DNA of 41,840 nt from JBCBEX01 sp038528235 (GTDB taxonomy: Bacteria > Bacteroidota > Rhodothermia > Rhodothermales > Rubricoccaceae), in the NCBI GenBank assembly GCA_038528235.1, contig JBCBEX010000032.1, forward strand, positions 1 through 41,840. Reading direction: 5' to 3'. Below, piece after piece: positions 31,983-39,695 of the stretch (positions are counted from its first letter, which is position 1; every line of letters begins with the position of its first letter). Below the pieces are notes generated by a model, which was not told the DNA's origin, did no database searches, and was given only the letters and a program-made list of their open reading frames with translations. Both the position numbers and the translations under genes were made by a program.

Positions 31983-33874
31983 GCGGACTCCTCCTGATGG
32001 GCTGGCGTCGCCTCGTGGACGCCCTTGATGGCGGCGCGGGTGCGAGCAACGACGGCGTCGGCGGCGCGGGCCTGGTCGGGGGCATACTGCACCCGCTCGG
32101 CGGCGGCGAGCGCCTCGATGAGCGCGCGGCGGTGGTCGTCGGTGAGGCCCTGTGCGTGGAGTGGTGCGGTGTCGAGCGCAGCGCTGAGCGCGTCGCGGGG
32201 GAGCGCCTGCGCGGGCACGGCGAAGCGGGCGGCGAGGTAGCTGCGGACGGCGCGTTCGGCTTCGGCACAGGCCGTGCGTGGGTCGGCCGCCTGCCGGGCC
32301 GCATCGAGGCGAGTGGTGGCATCGGCCAGCGCCTGGCGGCGGCGCGCTTCCGGCGAGGCGGCACGGGCCTCACGGCGACGGACGAAAAGGGCGAGGCCGA
32401 GCAGCGCCAGCAGCGGCGTTCCGACGGCGCTCCAGAACCACATCGACCGGTGCAGCGGTCGTGCCAGCCGCGGTGTAGTCCAGCGCGCCAGCGGCAGCAA
32501 GTCAGCGATGGGTGCCTCCGCGCCCGAGACGATCTCTGCGTCGGCGAGGCCCGCCTCCGGGATCGTGCCGGCCGGGCCGTTTACGTCGAGCGGGACGGGG
32601 TCCGAGACGAGTGTCTGGTAGCGCTCCGCCTCCGGGTCGAAGTAGGTCCAGCGCACGGGCGGTAGTTCGAAGCGACCGCCGCGCTGCGGAACGAGCGTGT
32701 AGACGAACACCTTGCGTCCTCGGAGCGGAGCCGAGCGCCGGTCGAAGAATTCCTCAGCCGAAGGTGGATAGACCGCGATGCCGTCGGGCGCGTCCCAGGC
32801 GGGCGCGGGCAGCGTGGCGAGGTTACCCGTGCCGCGCACCTCGACCTCCATGCGGATCGGCTCGCCCGCTTCGATACCGTCGCGCAGAGCGCGGTCGTCC
32901 AGCGAGATCTGCATCGTGAACGCACCGACGCCCCCGTTGAACGACGCCGGGGCCCCGTCTGGCAACGGCACCGCCTCGATGGTGATCGGCTCCGACTCGA
33001 TCGTCTCGCGCTCAAAGTCGGAAAAGAACGGGCTGCGGAAGAGGCCGCGCTGCGGCGTCCCGCGGTAGGTGCCCACCTCGAAGGCGACTGGCTCGACCGT
33101 GAGCGTGCCGGTACGCGCCGGGAAGAGCGCCACGCGCTTGGCCGTCACGACGCGCAGCTCGCGCCCGTCAATGGTGTCCTGGCGGGGCAGCGTCGCGCGG
33201 TCCGGCACCTCGAGTTCCTCGCGCCACAGGCCCTCGGCGTCCCACGGCCCGAGGATCTGCACGTCGCGCGGCCGCACCGTGACGGGGTCGTAGGTGAGCA
33301 CGTAGTCGACCACGACCTGCTCGCCGACGTAGGCCCGCACTCGGGGCGGCGTGGCGCGGACGAAGAGGTCGGCCTTGGCGTCCGTCGGCGGCTCGTCGGA
33401 CTGCGTGCGGCCGTGCTGGCTGCTCGTCGCGCCGCTGTGGGCGGCGGGCGGCGGGCGCTGCCCCTGCGGCACGATGTCGACGGTGATCGGGTCGGTCGTG
33501 TAGCGCTCGTTGCCGACGGGCACCTGCACCGCGCTGAAGGTCGCGCGGCCTGTCTTCAGCGGCCGGTAGATCCACGTCAGCGTGAGGACGTGCTCGGTGC
33601 GCCCGTTGTAATTCTGGTAGGTGTACGACTGCTGCGGCGTCGGCAGCACGAGCGACAGCCCCTGCGTGCTCGGCGGCTCGATCTCGCCGACCGATGTAAG
33701 GTCGCCGCGCAGCTCGACGCTGAAGAGCACCTGGTCGTTCTGCCCGGCCGGGTTGGGCGATGCCGACGCGCTCACCCGCACGTTCTGCGCGAAGACGCTA
33801 CCTGCCAGCACCATGCTACCGACCAGCACCAGCCACCACGAACTTCGGACCACGGACAACACGCTCCCCCTCAC
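31979..33874 (-). CDS. batD: BatD-like oxygen-tolerance protein
   Basis: A 631-aa exported membrane protein. A signal peptide (VFA-QN) precedes ASASPNPAGQNDQVLFSVELRG and PPSTQGLSLVLPTPQQSYTYQNYNGRTEHVLTLTWIYRPLKTGRATF, the classic BatD start. Several Ig-like beta domains follow, then one membrane helix (about 480-502, MWFWSAVGTPLLALLGLALFV) and a cytoplasmic helical tail of about 110 residues. The start is a GTG at 33874 that overlaps the batC stop (33871-33873). It is flanked by batC and batE, which supports the assignment. Confidence 0.85.
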   Translation of the reverse strand: MRGSVLSVVRSSWWLVLVGSMVLAGSVFAQNVRVSASASPNPAGQNDQVLFSVELRGDLTSVGEIEPPSTQGLSLVLPTPQQSYTYQNYNGRTEHVLTLTWIYRPLKTGRATFSAVQVPVGNERYTTDPITVDIVPQGQRPPPAAHSGATSSQHGRTQSDEPPTDAKADLFVRATPPRVRAYVGEQVVVDYVLTYDPVTVRPRDVQILGPWDAEGLWREELEVPDRATLPRQDTIDGRELRVVTAKRVALFPARTGTLTVEPVAFEVGTYRGTPQRGLFRSPFFSDFERETIESEPITIEAVPLPDGAPASFNGGVGAFTMQISLDDRALRDGIEAGEPIRMEVEVRGTGNLATLPAPAWDAPDGIAVYPPSAEEFFDRRSAPLRGRKVFVYTLVPQRGGRFELPPVRWTYFDPEAERYQTLVSDPVPLDVNGPAGTIPEAGLADAEIVSGAEAPIADLLPLARWTTPRLARPLHRSMWFWSAVGTPLLALLGLALFVRRREARAASPEARRRQALADATTRLDAARQAADPRTACAEAERAVRSYLAARFAVPAQALPRDALSAALDTAPLHAQGLTDDHRRALIEALAAAERVQYAPDQARAADAVVARTRAAIKGVHEATPAHQEESA

Positions 33875-34605
33875 CAGTCTTTTTCGACGCGGCGCGGCGG
33901 CGCACGGCGCTGCTGCACTTCCTGGAGGAGTTCCTCCTCGTCGGCTTCGAGCGCGCCGAGGATGCGCAGGGCCTCGGCCTCGCTCATCGTGCCGGGCAAT
34001 ACCTCGGCGGTACCGGCAGGGGTGGCGTCGCCGTCTGTTTCCTCGCCGTCCTGCGGCTCGCCGGGCGCGCCGGACTGTCCGTCTTCGTCCTGTTCCTGCG
34101 GGTCAGTCGGCTGCTGGTTCGTCGCGTCTGAGTCCGCTTCGCTGTTTTCGTCCTCGAACTCCGGTTGCGGCTGTTCGTCAGGCTCGCTTTCGTCGGGCTC
34201 ACCCTCGTCGCCAGGCTGCGGCGGGCCGTCCTCGCTCGGCTCCTGCTCGCCTTGCTGGGAGTCCTGCGACTCTTGCTCCTCGCCCTCGCCGCCGCCCTGC
34301 TGGTTCTCCGCATCCTCGTTCTCGCCGTCCTGACCGTTCTCCTGATCGGCCTCGTCGCCGTCGCTGCCCTGCTGTGGGTCTTGCTGCTGCTGGCGGATCA
34401 GTTCGAGGAGCGCCTCCAGCTTCGGATGCTCCGGCGTGTTCGGGTTCGGGGCCTGCGCGAGGGCTTCCATCGCCACCGCCTCGGCCTGCGCGCCGTCGCC
34501 GTCGATGTAGAGTTGCGCCGCGCTGTGGTACGCGTCTGCGAGCGACGACTGCGCCGCCGCTGGGGGCAGAACAAGAAGCACGAGCAGGACGACGAGGTGA
34601 CGCAC
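33871..34605 (-). CDS. batC: BatC-like TPR protein with very acidic linker
   Basis: A 244-aa exported protein. A signal peptide (AAA-QS) is followed by one TPR-like unit (about 20-70: DAYHSAAQLYIDGDGAQAEAVAMEALAQAPN) and a region of about 130 residues almost entirely of Gln, Glu, Asp, Gly, Pro and Ser (about 75-205). It ends in a helical LEADEEELLQEVQQRRAPPRRVEKDW. BatC proteins combine TPRs with such acidic tails, so the call is by position and layout. The start is a GTG at 34605. Upstream there is only argH; no moxR, batA or batB is seen. Confidence 0.7.
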   Translation of the reverse strand: MRHLVVLLVLLVLPPAAAQSSLADAYHSAAQLYIDGDGAQAEAVAMEALAQAPNPNTPEHPKLEALLELIRQQQQDPQQGSDGDEADQENGQDGENEDAENQQGGGEGEEQESQDSQQGEQEPSEDGPPQPGDEGEPDESEPDEQPQPEFEDENSEADSDATNQQPTDPQEQDEDGQSGAPGEPQDGEETDGDATPAGTAEVLPGTMSEAEALRILGALEADEEELLQEVQQRRAPPRRVEKDW

Positions 34606-34720
34606 GAGCAGAGGGAGGCTTCAGGGGCGACCGGAGAACGAACAGGCCGCAGCGAACCGTATGGACGCGCGTGAATGCGCGAGCGCCGAGGTGGGTTCGC
34701 GGGCGCTCTCCGAGGCGCGT

Positions 34721-36028
34721 CTACGCGAACCGCACAATAAGGTCGGCGAGCGTCGCACGCAGCGGGGCCGTCACGACACGCCCCGGCGTACCGGGCGTGG
34801 CATAGACATCCAGCGCGTCGGCATCGGCTGGCGACGAGAGGGCGGCGAGGCGACCGGCGACGGCGCGGTAGGCATCGCGGAACGGCATGCCGCGCTGCAC
34901 GTCGGCCAGCGCCTCGTCGGTGGCGAACAACTCGGGCGAGAGCGCCGCGCGCATTCTGTCGCAGTCGAACGTCAGCGCTGGCAGCCCGGCGGCGAGGGCG
35001 GCGAACAGGTCGAGGCTGAGCAGCGTCGCGCGCATCGTGGCCTCCTTCGTGAGCTGGAGGTCGCGGTGGTAGCCGCCCGGCAGGTTCGCTGGGAGCGTCA
35101 GCAGCAGGTGCAGCTCGGCCGTGAGGCGGTGGTAGGTCGCCCGCGCCAACTCCAGCACGTCGGGATTGCGCTTCTGCGGCATGATCGACGAGCCCGTCGT
35201 GTGCGCCTCGGGGAGCGTCACGAAGCCGAACTCGGCCGTGGCGAAGAGCACGAGGTCGGATGCGAGCCGGTTGGCCGTCGCGCCGAGCTGCACGAGCGCG
35301 TGGACGACCTGGGCGTCGAGCTTGCCGCGCGAGAGCTGGACGGCGGGCGTGTGGGTCTGGACGCTGTCGAACCCAAGCCGCTCGGCGACGCCTGCGCGCG
35401 GGAGGTCGAGGCGCGGCACGCCGTACCCAGCGGCACTACCCCACGGCGAGACGTTGGTGGCCGCCCGAGCCTCCGCCAGCGTGCGTAGGTCGGCAGCAAG
35501 CAGTTCGGCGTAGCTGGCCGCCCAGAGGCCTGCTGTGGTAGGCATCGCACGCTGGAGGTGCGTGTAGCCCGGCATCAGCGCGTCGGCGTAGGCGTCGCCG
35601 TGGTCGAGCAGTGTCTCCGTCACAGCCGCTGCCTGCTCAGCGACAGCCGCGAGCGCGTCGCGCAGCCAGAGGCGCAGCGCCACGAGTACCTGGTCGTTGC
35701 GGCTCCGCCCCGCGTGGATCTTTTTGCCCGCGTCGCCCAGCCGCGCCGTGAGTTCGCGTTCGAGCACCGTGTGGCAGTCCTCGTCCTCCACGCGCACGGT
35801 GAGTGTGCCCGCCTCAGCCTCAGCTTTGACCGCGGCGAGCGCCTCGGCGACTTGCTCGTGCTCGTCCGCCGTCAGCACGCCGATCTCCGCGAGCGCCCAC
35901 GCGTGCGCCTCGCTCCCCACGCAGTCGTAGGGCAGCAGCAGCGTGTCCCACCGCCAGTCGTCGCCGACGGTGAAGCGGACGACCCAGTCGTCGGGGGAGT
36001 TGCTGGCGTCTTTGGTCCAAATGGCCAT
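34721..36028 (-). CDS. argH: Argininosuccinate lyase
   Basis: A 435-aa cytosolic enzyme of the fumarase/aspartase superfamily that makes arginine and fumarate from argininosuccinate. The signature loop GSSIMPQKRNPD is intact, as are HAGRSRNDQV, GYTHLQRAMPT and LGSAAGYGVP-like segments near SPWGSAAGYGVPRLDLPRAGVAERLGFD. It is slightly shorter than the usual 450-470 aa. It lies 140 bp downstream of the argB-argE fusion on the same strand, in a gap that holds a degenerate heptamer array (36029-36070) and a REP-like palindrome. It is followed by batC-batD-batE. Confidence 0.95.
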   Translation of the reverse strand: MAIWTKDASNSPDDWVVRFTVGDDWRWDTLLLPYDCVGSEAHAWALAEIGVLTADEHEQVAEALAAVKAEAEAGTLTVRVEDEDCHTVLERELTARLGDAGKKIHAGRSRNDQVLVALRLWLRDALAAVAEQAAAVTETLLDHGDAYADALMPGYTHLQRAMPTTAGLWAASYAELLAADLRTLAEARAATNVSPWGSAAGYGVPRLDLPRAGVAERLGFDSVQTHTPAVQLSRGKLDAQVVHALVQLGATANRLASDLVLFATAEFGFVTLPEAHTTGSSIMPQKRNPDVLELARATYHRLTAELHLLLTLPANLPGGYHRDLQLTKEATMRATLLSLDLFAALAAGLPALTFDCDRMRAALSPELFATDEALADVQRGMPFRDAYRAVAGRLAALSSPADADALDVYATPGTPGRVVTAPLRATLADLIVRFA

Positions 36029-36070
36029 GGGAAAGCAGAAGTGAGAAGTTCGAAGGGTGGAGTAGGAGGT
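36029..36070 (+). repeat. Degenerate heptamer array H8 upstream of argH
   Basis: From the base after the argH start the plus strand reads in 7-bp steps GGGAAAG, CAGAAGT, GAGAAGT, TCGAAGG, GTGGAGT, AGGAGGT. The unit is much decayed compared with H3, but the period is clear. Confidence 0.45.
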
Positions 36071-36110
36071 GTTGGCTGGCTGCTCCGTCGTTGACTTTGA
36101 TCTCCCATCT

Positions 36111-36137
36111 AGTCATCCCCCGAACGCGGGGACCCAC
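36111..36137 (+). repeat. REP-like palindrome, copy 3
   Basis: AGTCATCCCC, a 4-base loop region and GCGGGGACCCAC match copies 1 and 2 at 8.5 kb in both tails and in the stem. This copy stands alone in the argE/argH gap. Confidence 0.65.
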
Positions 36138-36168
36138 GAGAAGGCACGGCGTCAGAGAAGGGCAAAGA

Positions 36169-38115
36169 TCACGCTGGCGCCTCGAAATACGCCTCCACGA
36201 TCGCACGGTATACCTGCACCGCGCGCTCGACCTCGGCGGTCTCGACGTGCTCCTCGGGCGTGTGCGAAAGCTCGCTGCGGCCGGGACCGATCTTGACCGT
36301 CGGCACGTCGTGGAGGAAAATCCAGTCGGAGGCGGTGGGCGAGCCGAAGGGCGTGGCGTCGGCGACGAGGCCGGGTAGGGCACGCTGGCAAGCCTGGGCG
36401 ATGCGCGCGTCGGCAGGCGTGGCGCACGGGACGAGGCGGTGGCTGTAGACCTCGACCTCGCTCTCGACCGCGTCGCCGATGAGGTCGATGAGGTCGCCGT
36501 GCGGATAGGTCGGCGTGGAGCGAATGTCGAGCGTGATCGTGCAGCGGTCGGGCACGACGTTCTTCGCACCGCCCGCCTCGATGAGCGTCGGCGTGACCGT
36601 CGGGAGGCCGAGGAATGGATCGGGGCGGTCGAAGGTGAGCGCCTGCAGCGCAGCTAGGTCGCGCGCGGCGACGTGGATCGCGTTCTCGCCGAGGTGCGCA
36701 CGCGCGGCGTGGGCCGTACGCCCCGTCGCGTGGAGGCGGAGGATGAGTAGCCCCTTTTGCGACAGGCACGGGCGGAGTTCGGTTGGCTCGCCCACGAGCG
36801 CCGCCGAGGGTTGTGGCATGACTTGGCCAAAGAAGTCGCGACGGAGGTGCTCGACGCCGTTGTAGTCCTTGCTCGCCTCCTCGCACGCGGTCAGCGCGAC
36901 GACGAGCCGCCCGCCCGCCGGTTCGAAGCCGTCGCGCGCCAGCATGAGGAGCGCCGTCAGCATCGCCGCGCCGCTTGCCTTCGCGTCGACGGCCCCGCGC
37001 CCGTAGACCTTGCCGTCTACCACCGTCGGTTCGAAGGGCGGATAGGGGTGGTCTGACGACGGCGGCACCACGTCGAGGTGCGAGTTCAAGAGCAACACGT
37101 CGTCGCCCGTGCCGAGGCTCACGACCACGTTGTCCGCCACGCGGCCGACCGTCACGCGCGGGCCGCCGTGTGCGCGGGCGTACGCCTCCACGAAGTCGGC
37201 GATGTCCTGCTCCTGGTAACTCAGCGACGGGAAGCGGATGAGGGCGGCATGGAGATCAAGGGCGGAGAGTCGGAGGTCATAGGTCGCAGGTCGCAGGTCG
37301 TAGGTCGCAGGTCCACCGGGCTGCTCGTGCACTCCGCCTAGTGCAAGCGCTGTCCCATCGCCGAGATCGCCAGGAGCTGCGATCCGCACGGTACCGACGC
37401 CGCGCCTCAGCGCCTCGAAGCCGACATCGAGCTTGACGCGCATCCCGGCATTGAGCCAGCCGTCGCGCTTGCCTGCCTCCGCGTCGTCCGGGGTGATCGC
37501 GTCGAAGCGCGTCGTGGGATCGCTGAGGTTGCGGTAGACGCCGCCCGCTTCGGCAGCGAAGACGAGCGCCTCGGCTTGCAGCGCCGCGGCGAGTTCGAGC
37601 GCGATCGTGTCGGCGTTGACGTTGTAGAGCGCCCCCTCCGCGTCCATGCCGATAGGGCCCACAACTGGCACCAGCCCCGCGTCCAGGATCGTCGCCAGCA
37701 GGTGTGTGTCGACCCCCTCGACATCGCCGACGTGCCCGAAGTCGATGGTTTCGCCGTCGACGGTCCACGGCGGGCGGCGGTGGACCCGCACGAGCGCGCC
37801 ATCAGCGCCAGTCAGCCCGACCGCGCGGACGCCCGCCGCTTGCGCCGCTGCTACGAGCCGGGCGTTGAGTCGCCCGGATACTTCCCAGAGCAGCACGTCG
37901 AGGTCGAGCGCCGTTGTGACGCGTCGCCCGTGGACCATGCGTGGGGTGTGGCCGAGCCGCTTCGCCAGCGCCGTCGCCTGCGGCCCGCCGCCGTGGACGA
38001 GTACGACACGGTCCAGGCCAGCCACCGCACTCCAGATCGTAGCGACAGCGGCCTCGTCGGCGAGGAGTGCGCCGCCGAGTTTGAGGACGGTCGTAGGTCG
38101 CAGGTCAGGAGTCAC
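36169..38115 (-). CDS. argB-argE: Fused acetylglutamate kinase and acetylornithine deacetylase
   Basis: A single 648-aa frame. Residues of about 1-266 are an amino-acid kinase: TVLKLGGALL, VVLVHGGGPQ, GLTGADG, VVGPIGMD, YNVNADTIALELAAALQAEALVFAAEAGGVY and WLNAGMRVKLDV fit ArgB, which phosphorylates N-acetylglutamate. Residues of about 282-648 are an M20 metallopeptidase: LLNSHLDVVPP, GRGAVDAKAS, TACEEAS, VGEPTEL and the closing IGPGRSELSHTPEEHV fit ArgE. Residues 267-281 are encoded by heptamer array H6 (37274-37315). There is no stop between the domains and no in-frame ATG in front of the M20 part, so the kinase frame seems to drive both. ArgB and ArgE are normally separate. The GTG start at 38115 overlaps the stop of the gene upstream and lies within array H7. 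DapE is a less likely call for the second half, given argH nearby. Confidence 0.85.
   Translation of the reverse strand: MTPDLRPTTVLKLGGALLADEAAVATIWSAVAGLDRVVLVHGGGPQATALAKRLGHTPRMVHGRRVTTALDLDVLLWEVSGRLNARLVAAAQAAGVRAVGLTGADGALVRVHRRPPWTVDGETIDFGHVGDVEGVDTHLLATILDAGLVPVVGPIGMDAEGALYNVNADTIALELAAALQAEALVFAAEAGGVYRNLSDPTTRFDAITPDDAEAGKRDGWLNAGMRVKLDVGFEALRRGVGTVRIAAPGDLGDGTALALGGVHEQPGGPATYDLRPATYDLRLSALDLHAALIRFPSLSYQEQDIADFVEAYARAHGGPRVTVGRVADNVVVSLGTGDDVLLLNSHLDVVPPSSDHPYPPFEPTVVDGKVYGRGAVDAKASGAAMLTALLMLARDGFEPAGGRLVVALTACEEASKDYNGVEHLRRDFFGQVMPQPSAALVGEPTELRPCLSQKGLLILRLHATGRTAHAARAHLGENAIHVAARDLAALQALTFDRPDPFLGLPTVTPTLIEAGGAKNVVPDRCTITLDIRSTPTYPHGDLIDLIGDAVESEVEVYSHRLVPCATPADARIAQACQRALPGLVADATPFGSPTASDWIFLHDVPTVKIGPGRSELSHTPEEHVETAEVERAVQVYRAIVEAYFEAPA
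37274..37315 (+). repeat. Heptamer array H6 inside the argB-argE frame
   Basis: Six units: AGGTCAT, AGGTCGC, AGGTCGC, AGGTCGT, AGGTCGC, AGGTCCA. On the coding (minus) strand they encode the linker around PATYDLRPATYDLRL. Because the unit is 7 bp, gain or loss of one unit would shift the frame. Confidence 0.9.
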
Positions 38116-38122
38116 TGGTCTG
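38088..38122 (+). repeat. Heptamer array H7 over the argB start codon
   Basis: Units are CGGTCGT, AGGTCGC, AGGTCAG, GAGTCAC and TGGTCTG, the last two degenerate. On the minus strand they contain the end of the upstream gene and the first residues of ArgB (MTPDLRPTT). The GTGA overlap of the two genes is thus part of the array. Confidence 0.75.
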
Positions 38123-38699
38123 TGGAGGCGAGAATGGAAAGGCGACCGGCTGGGCGCAAAAGCTCCTGAACGTAGCGCTGCTCGTCTGCTGGAATTGGAT
38201 CGGAAACGACCACCGTGGATCCGTCGCGATGCTCCACCCGTCTCACGGGAAACTCGGCAATCGTTGTGGATGACAACGCAACGACCAACGTGTCTATCTC
38301 CGAAAGGGCGCCTTCAGCGACTTCGCCCTTTAGCGTCATCGTTCCATTAAACGAGGGGTACGCTCGCAGCTTGAAGATGCCCTGCTGCCTTTGCTCCCAT
38401 TCGGCTTCCTCGTTGGCAAAGGACAGCGTGAATGCTTCTCCTCCGAATCGTATCGGGATACCAAGCTCGGGCAAGGTCGCGGCAAGCGCTTGCCCGTTCT
38501 TGATGGAACGAGCGCAAACGATGGTAGACTGGCCTGCGATGGCTGCTGTGACGGCTCTAGTGGCTTCAAGCAGCGATCCTGTTGCAGCACGAACATGCTT
38601 GATGGCGTGCAGCTTGAAAACCACCCGATATGCAGGCTCGAGCAGCACCGCATGCGTGTAGCTCTCCACCTTAGACTCCTGGCCTTCGACCTGCGACAT
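38112..38699 (-). CDS. Protein of unknown function with L7/L12-like segment
   Basis: A 195-aa product. The part VVFKLHAIKHVRAATGSLLEATRAVTAAIAG resembles the C-terminal domain of ribosomal protein L7/L12 (pattern: K...IK.VR..TGLGL.EAK..V). The next GQALAATLPELGIPIRF fits its last helix and strand (ALK..LE.AGA.V). It is not the true ribosomal protein, which is shorter and highly conserved. The remaining 100 residues show no family I know. The first 12 residues, MSQVEGQESKVE, are encoded by heptamer array H9. The stop overlaps the argB start, so it is coupled to arginine genes in the place where argF-type genes often lie. G+C is about 57-58% by hand count, below its neighbours. Confidence 0.55.
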   Translation of the reverse strand: MSQVEGQESKVESYTHAVLLEPAYRVVFKLHAIKHVRAATGSLLEATRAVTAAIAGQSTIVCARSIKNGQALAATLPELGIPIRFGGEAFTLSFANEEAEWEQRQQGIFKLRAYPSFNGTMTLKGEVAEGALSEIDTLVVALSSTTIAEFPVRRVEHRDGSTVVVSDPIPADEQRYVQELLRPAGRLSILASTDQ

Positions 38700-38713
38700 G
38701 GGACCTGCGACAG
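38665..38713 (-). repeat. Heptamer array H9 over the start of the L7/L12-like gene
   Basis: On the minus strand the units are CTGTCGC, AGGTCCC, ATGTCGC, AGGTCGA, AGGCCAG, GAGTCTA, AGGTGGA. The start codon at 38699 is the ATG of one unit. The array points opposite to H6 and H7. Confidence 0.65.
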
Positions 38714-38909
38714 CGCTAGCGAGCCCGAGTATAGGCACCCTACGCGTGAGGAGGCCGCGAACTTGCCGGGTAGGACATAGCCGAGTCCGACGTTGCCGAA
38801 TCCGCTGCGTAAGTCTGCGCATGCTTGCGAGCGTCCCCCCTCCGGCTCCGTGCCGTACGTTCAGCATTCCACCCCTCGTTTCTCCTCTCTTCTCCGATCC
38901 AGCCCGGCC

Positions 38910-39578
38910 ATGCAGTTCTTCATCGACACCGCCTCCCTCGACGAGATCCAGGAAGCCGCCGACATGGGCGTCCTCGACGGCGTCACGACCAACCCCTCGC
39001 TCATGCGCAAGGAGGGCGCGAGCGACTTCCACGCGCACATCCACAAGATCTGCGAGATCGTCCAGGGCCCGGTCAGCGCCGAGTTGGTCGCCACGGAGTA
39101 CGACGCGATGGTCGCCGAGGGCCGCGAGCTGGCGACGATCCACGAGCACGTGGTCGTGAAGGTGCCGCTCATCCTCGACGGCATCAAGGCCATCAAGACG
39201 TTCACCGAGGAGGGCATCCGCACCAACTGCACGCTCTGCTTCAGCCCCACGCAGGCACTCATCGCGGCGAAGGCGGGCGCGAGCTACATCAGCCCCTTCA
39301 TCGGCCGCCTCGACGACATCTCGACCAATGGCATGGAACTGATCCGGCAGGTCGTGACGATCTACGAGAATTACGGCTACGAGACGGAAGTCCTCGCCGC
39401 CTCGATCCGCCATCCGATGCACGTGGTGGAGGCCGCCGAGATGGGCGCGGACGTGGGCACGATGCCGCTGGGCGTGATCAAGAAGCTCCTCAAGCACCCA
39501 CTCACCGACAGCGGCCTGGAGCGCTTCCTCGCCGACTGGCAGGCCTACCTCGACGCCACGGGCCAGGAGAACGCCTAA
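38910..39578 (+). CDS. tal: Transaldolase (TalC/fructose-6-phosphate aldolase-like)
   Basis: A 222-aa cytosolic enzyme of the small transaldolase class, acting in the non-oxidative pentose phosphate pathway. Family features: MQFFIDTASLDEIQEAADMGVLDGVTTNPSLM with Asp6, the Schiff-base Lys84 in VVVKVPL, NCTLCFSPTQALIAAKAGASYISPFIGRLDDI and AASIRHPMHVVEAAEMGADVGTMP. A fructose-6-phosphate aldolase role cannot be excluded from sequence alone. The ATG at 38910 matches the family start exactly; the open frame before it is not conserved. It is divergent from the L7/L12-like gene with 210 bp between. Confidence 0.92.
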   Translation: MQFFIDTASLDEIQEAADMGVLDGVTTNPSLMRKEGASDFHAHIHKICEIVQGPVSAELVATEYDAMVAEGRELATIHEHVVVKVPLILDGIKAIKTFTEEGIRTNCTLCFSPTQALIAAKAGASYISPFIGRLDDISTNGMELIRQVVTIYENYGYETEVLAASIRHPMHVVEAAEMGADVGTMPLGVIKKLLKHPLTDSGLERFLADWQAYLDATGQENA

Positions 39579-39629
39579 ATCGGCGTCGAAGGACGCGATG
39601 GTGTAAACAAACGGCCCCGAGTTGGAGAG

Positions 39630-39672
39630 CGTCGCGCCGTCCGTTATTCTGCGGGCGGAGGGACTCGCGACG
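39630..39672. terminator. Imperfect stem-loop after the transaldolase gene
   Basis: CGTCGCG (39630-39636) and CGCGACG (39666-39672) pair around a loop that partly pairs again, and TTATTC follows. It may end the transaldolase transcript, but the T-run is poor. Confidence 0.3.
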
Positions 39673-39695
39673 TTATTCACCCAACTGCGGTCGCC

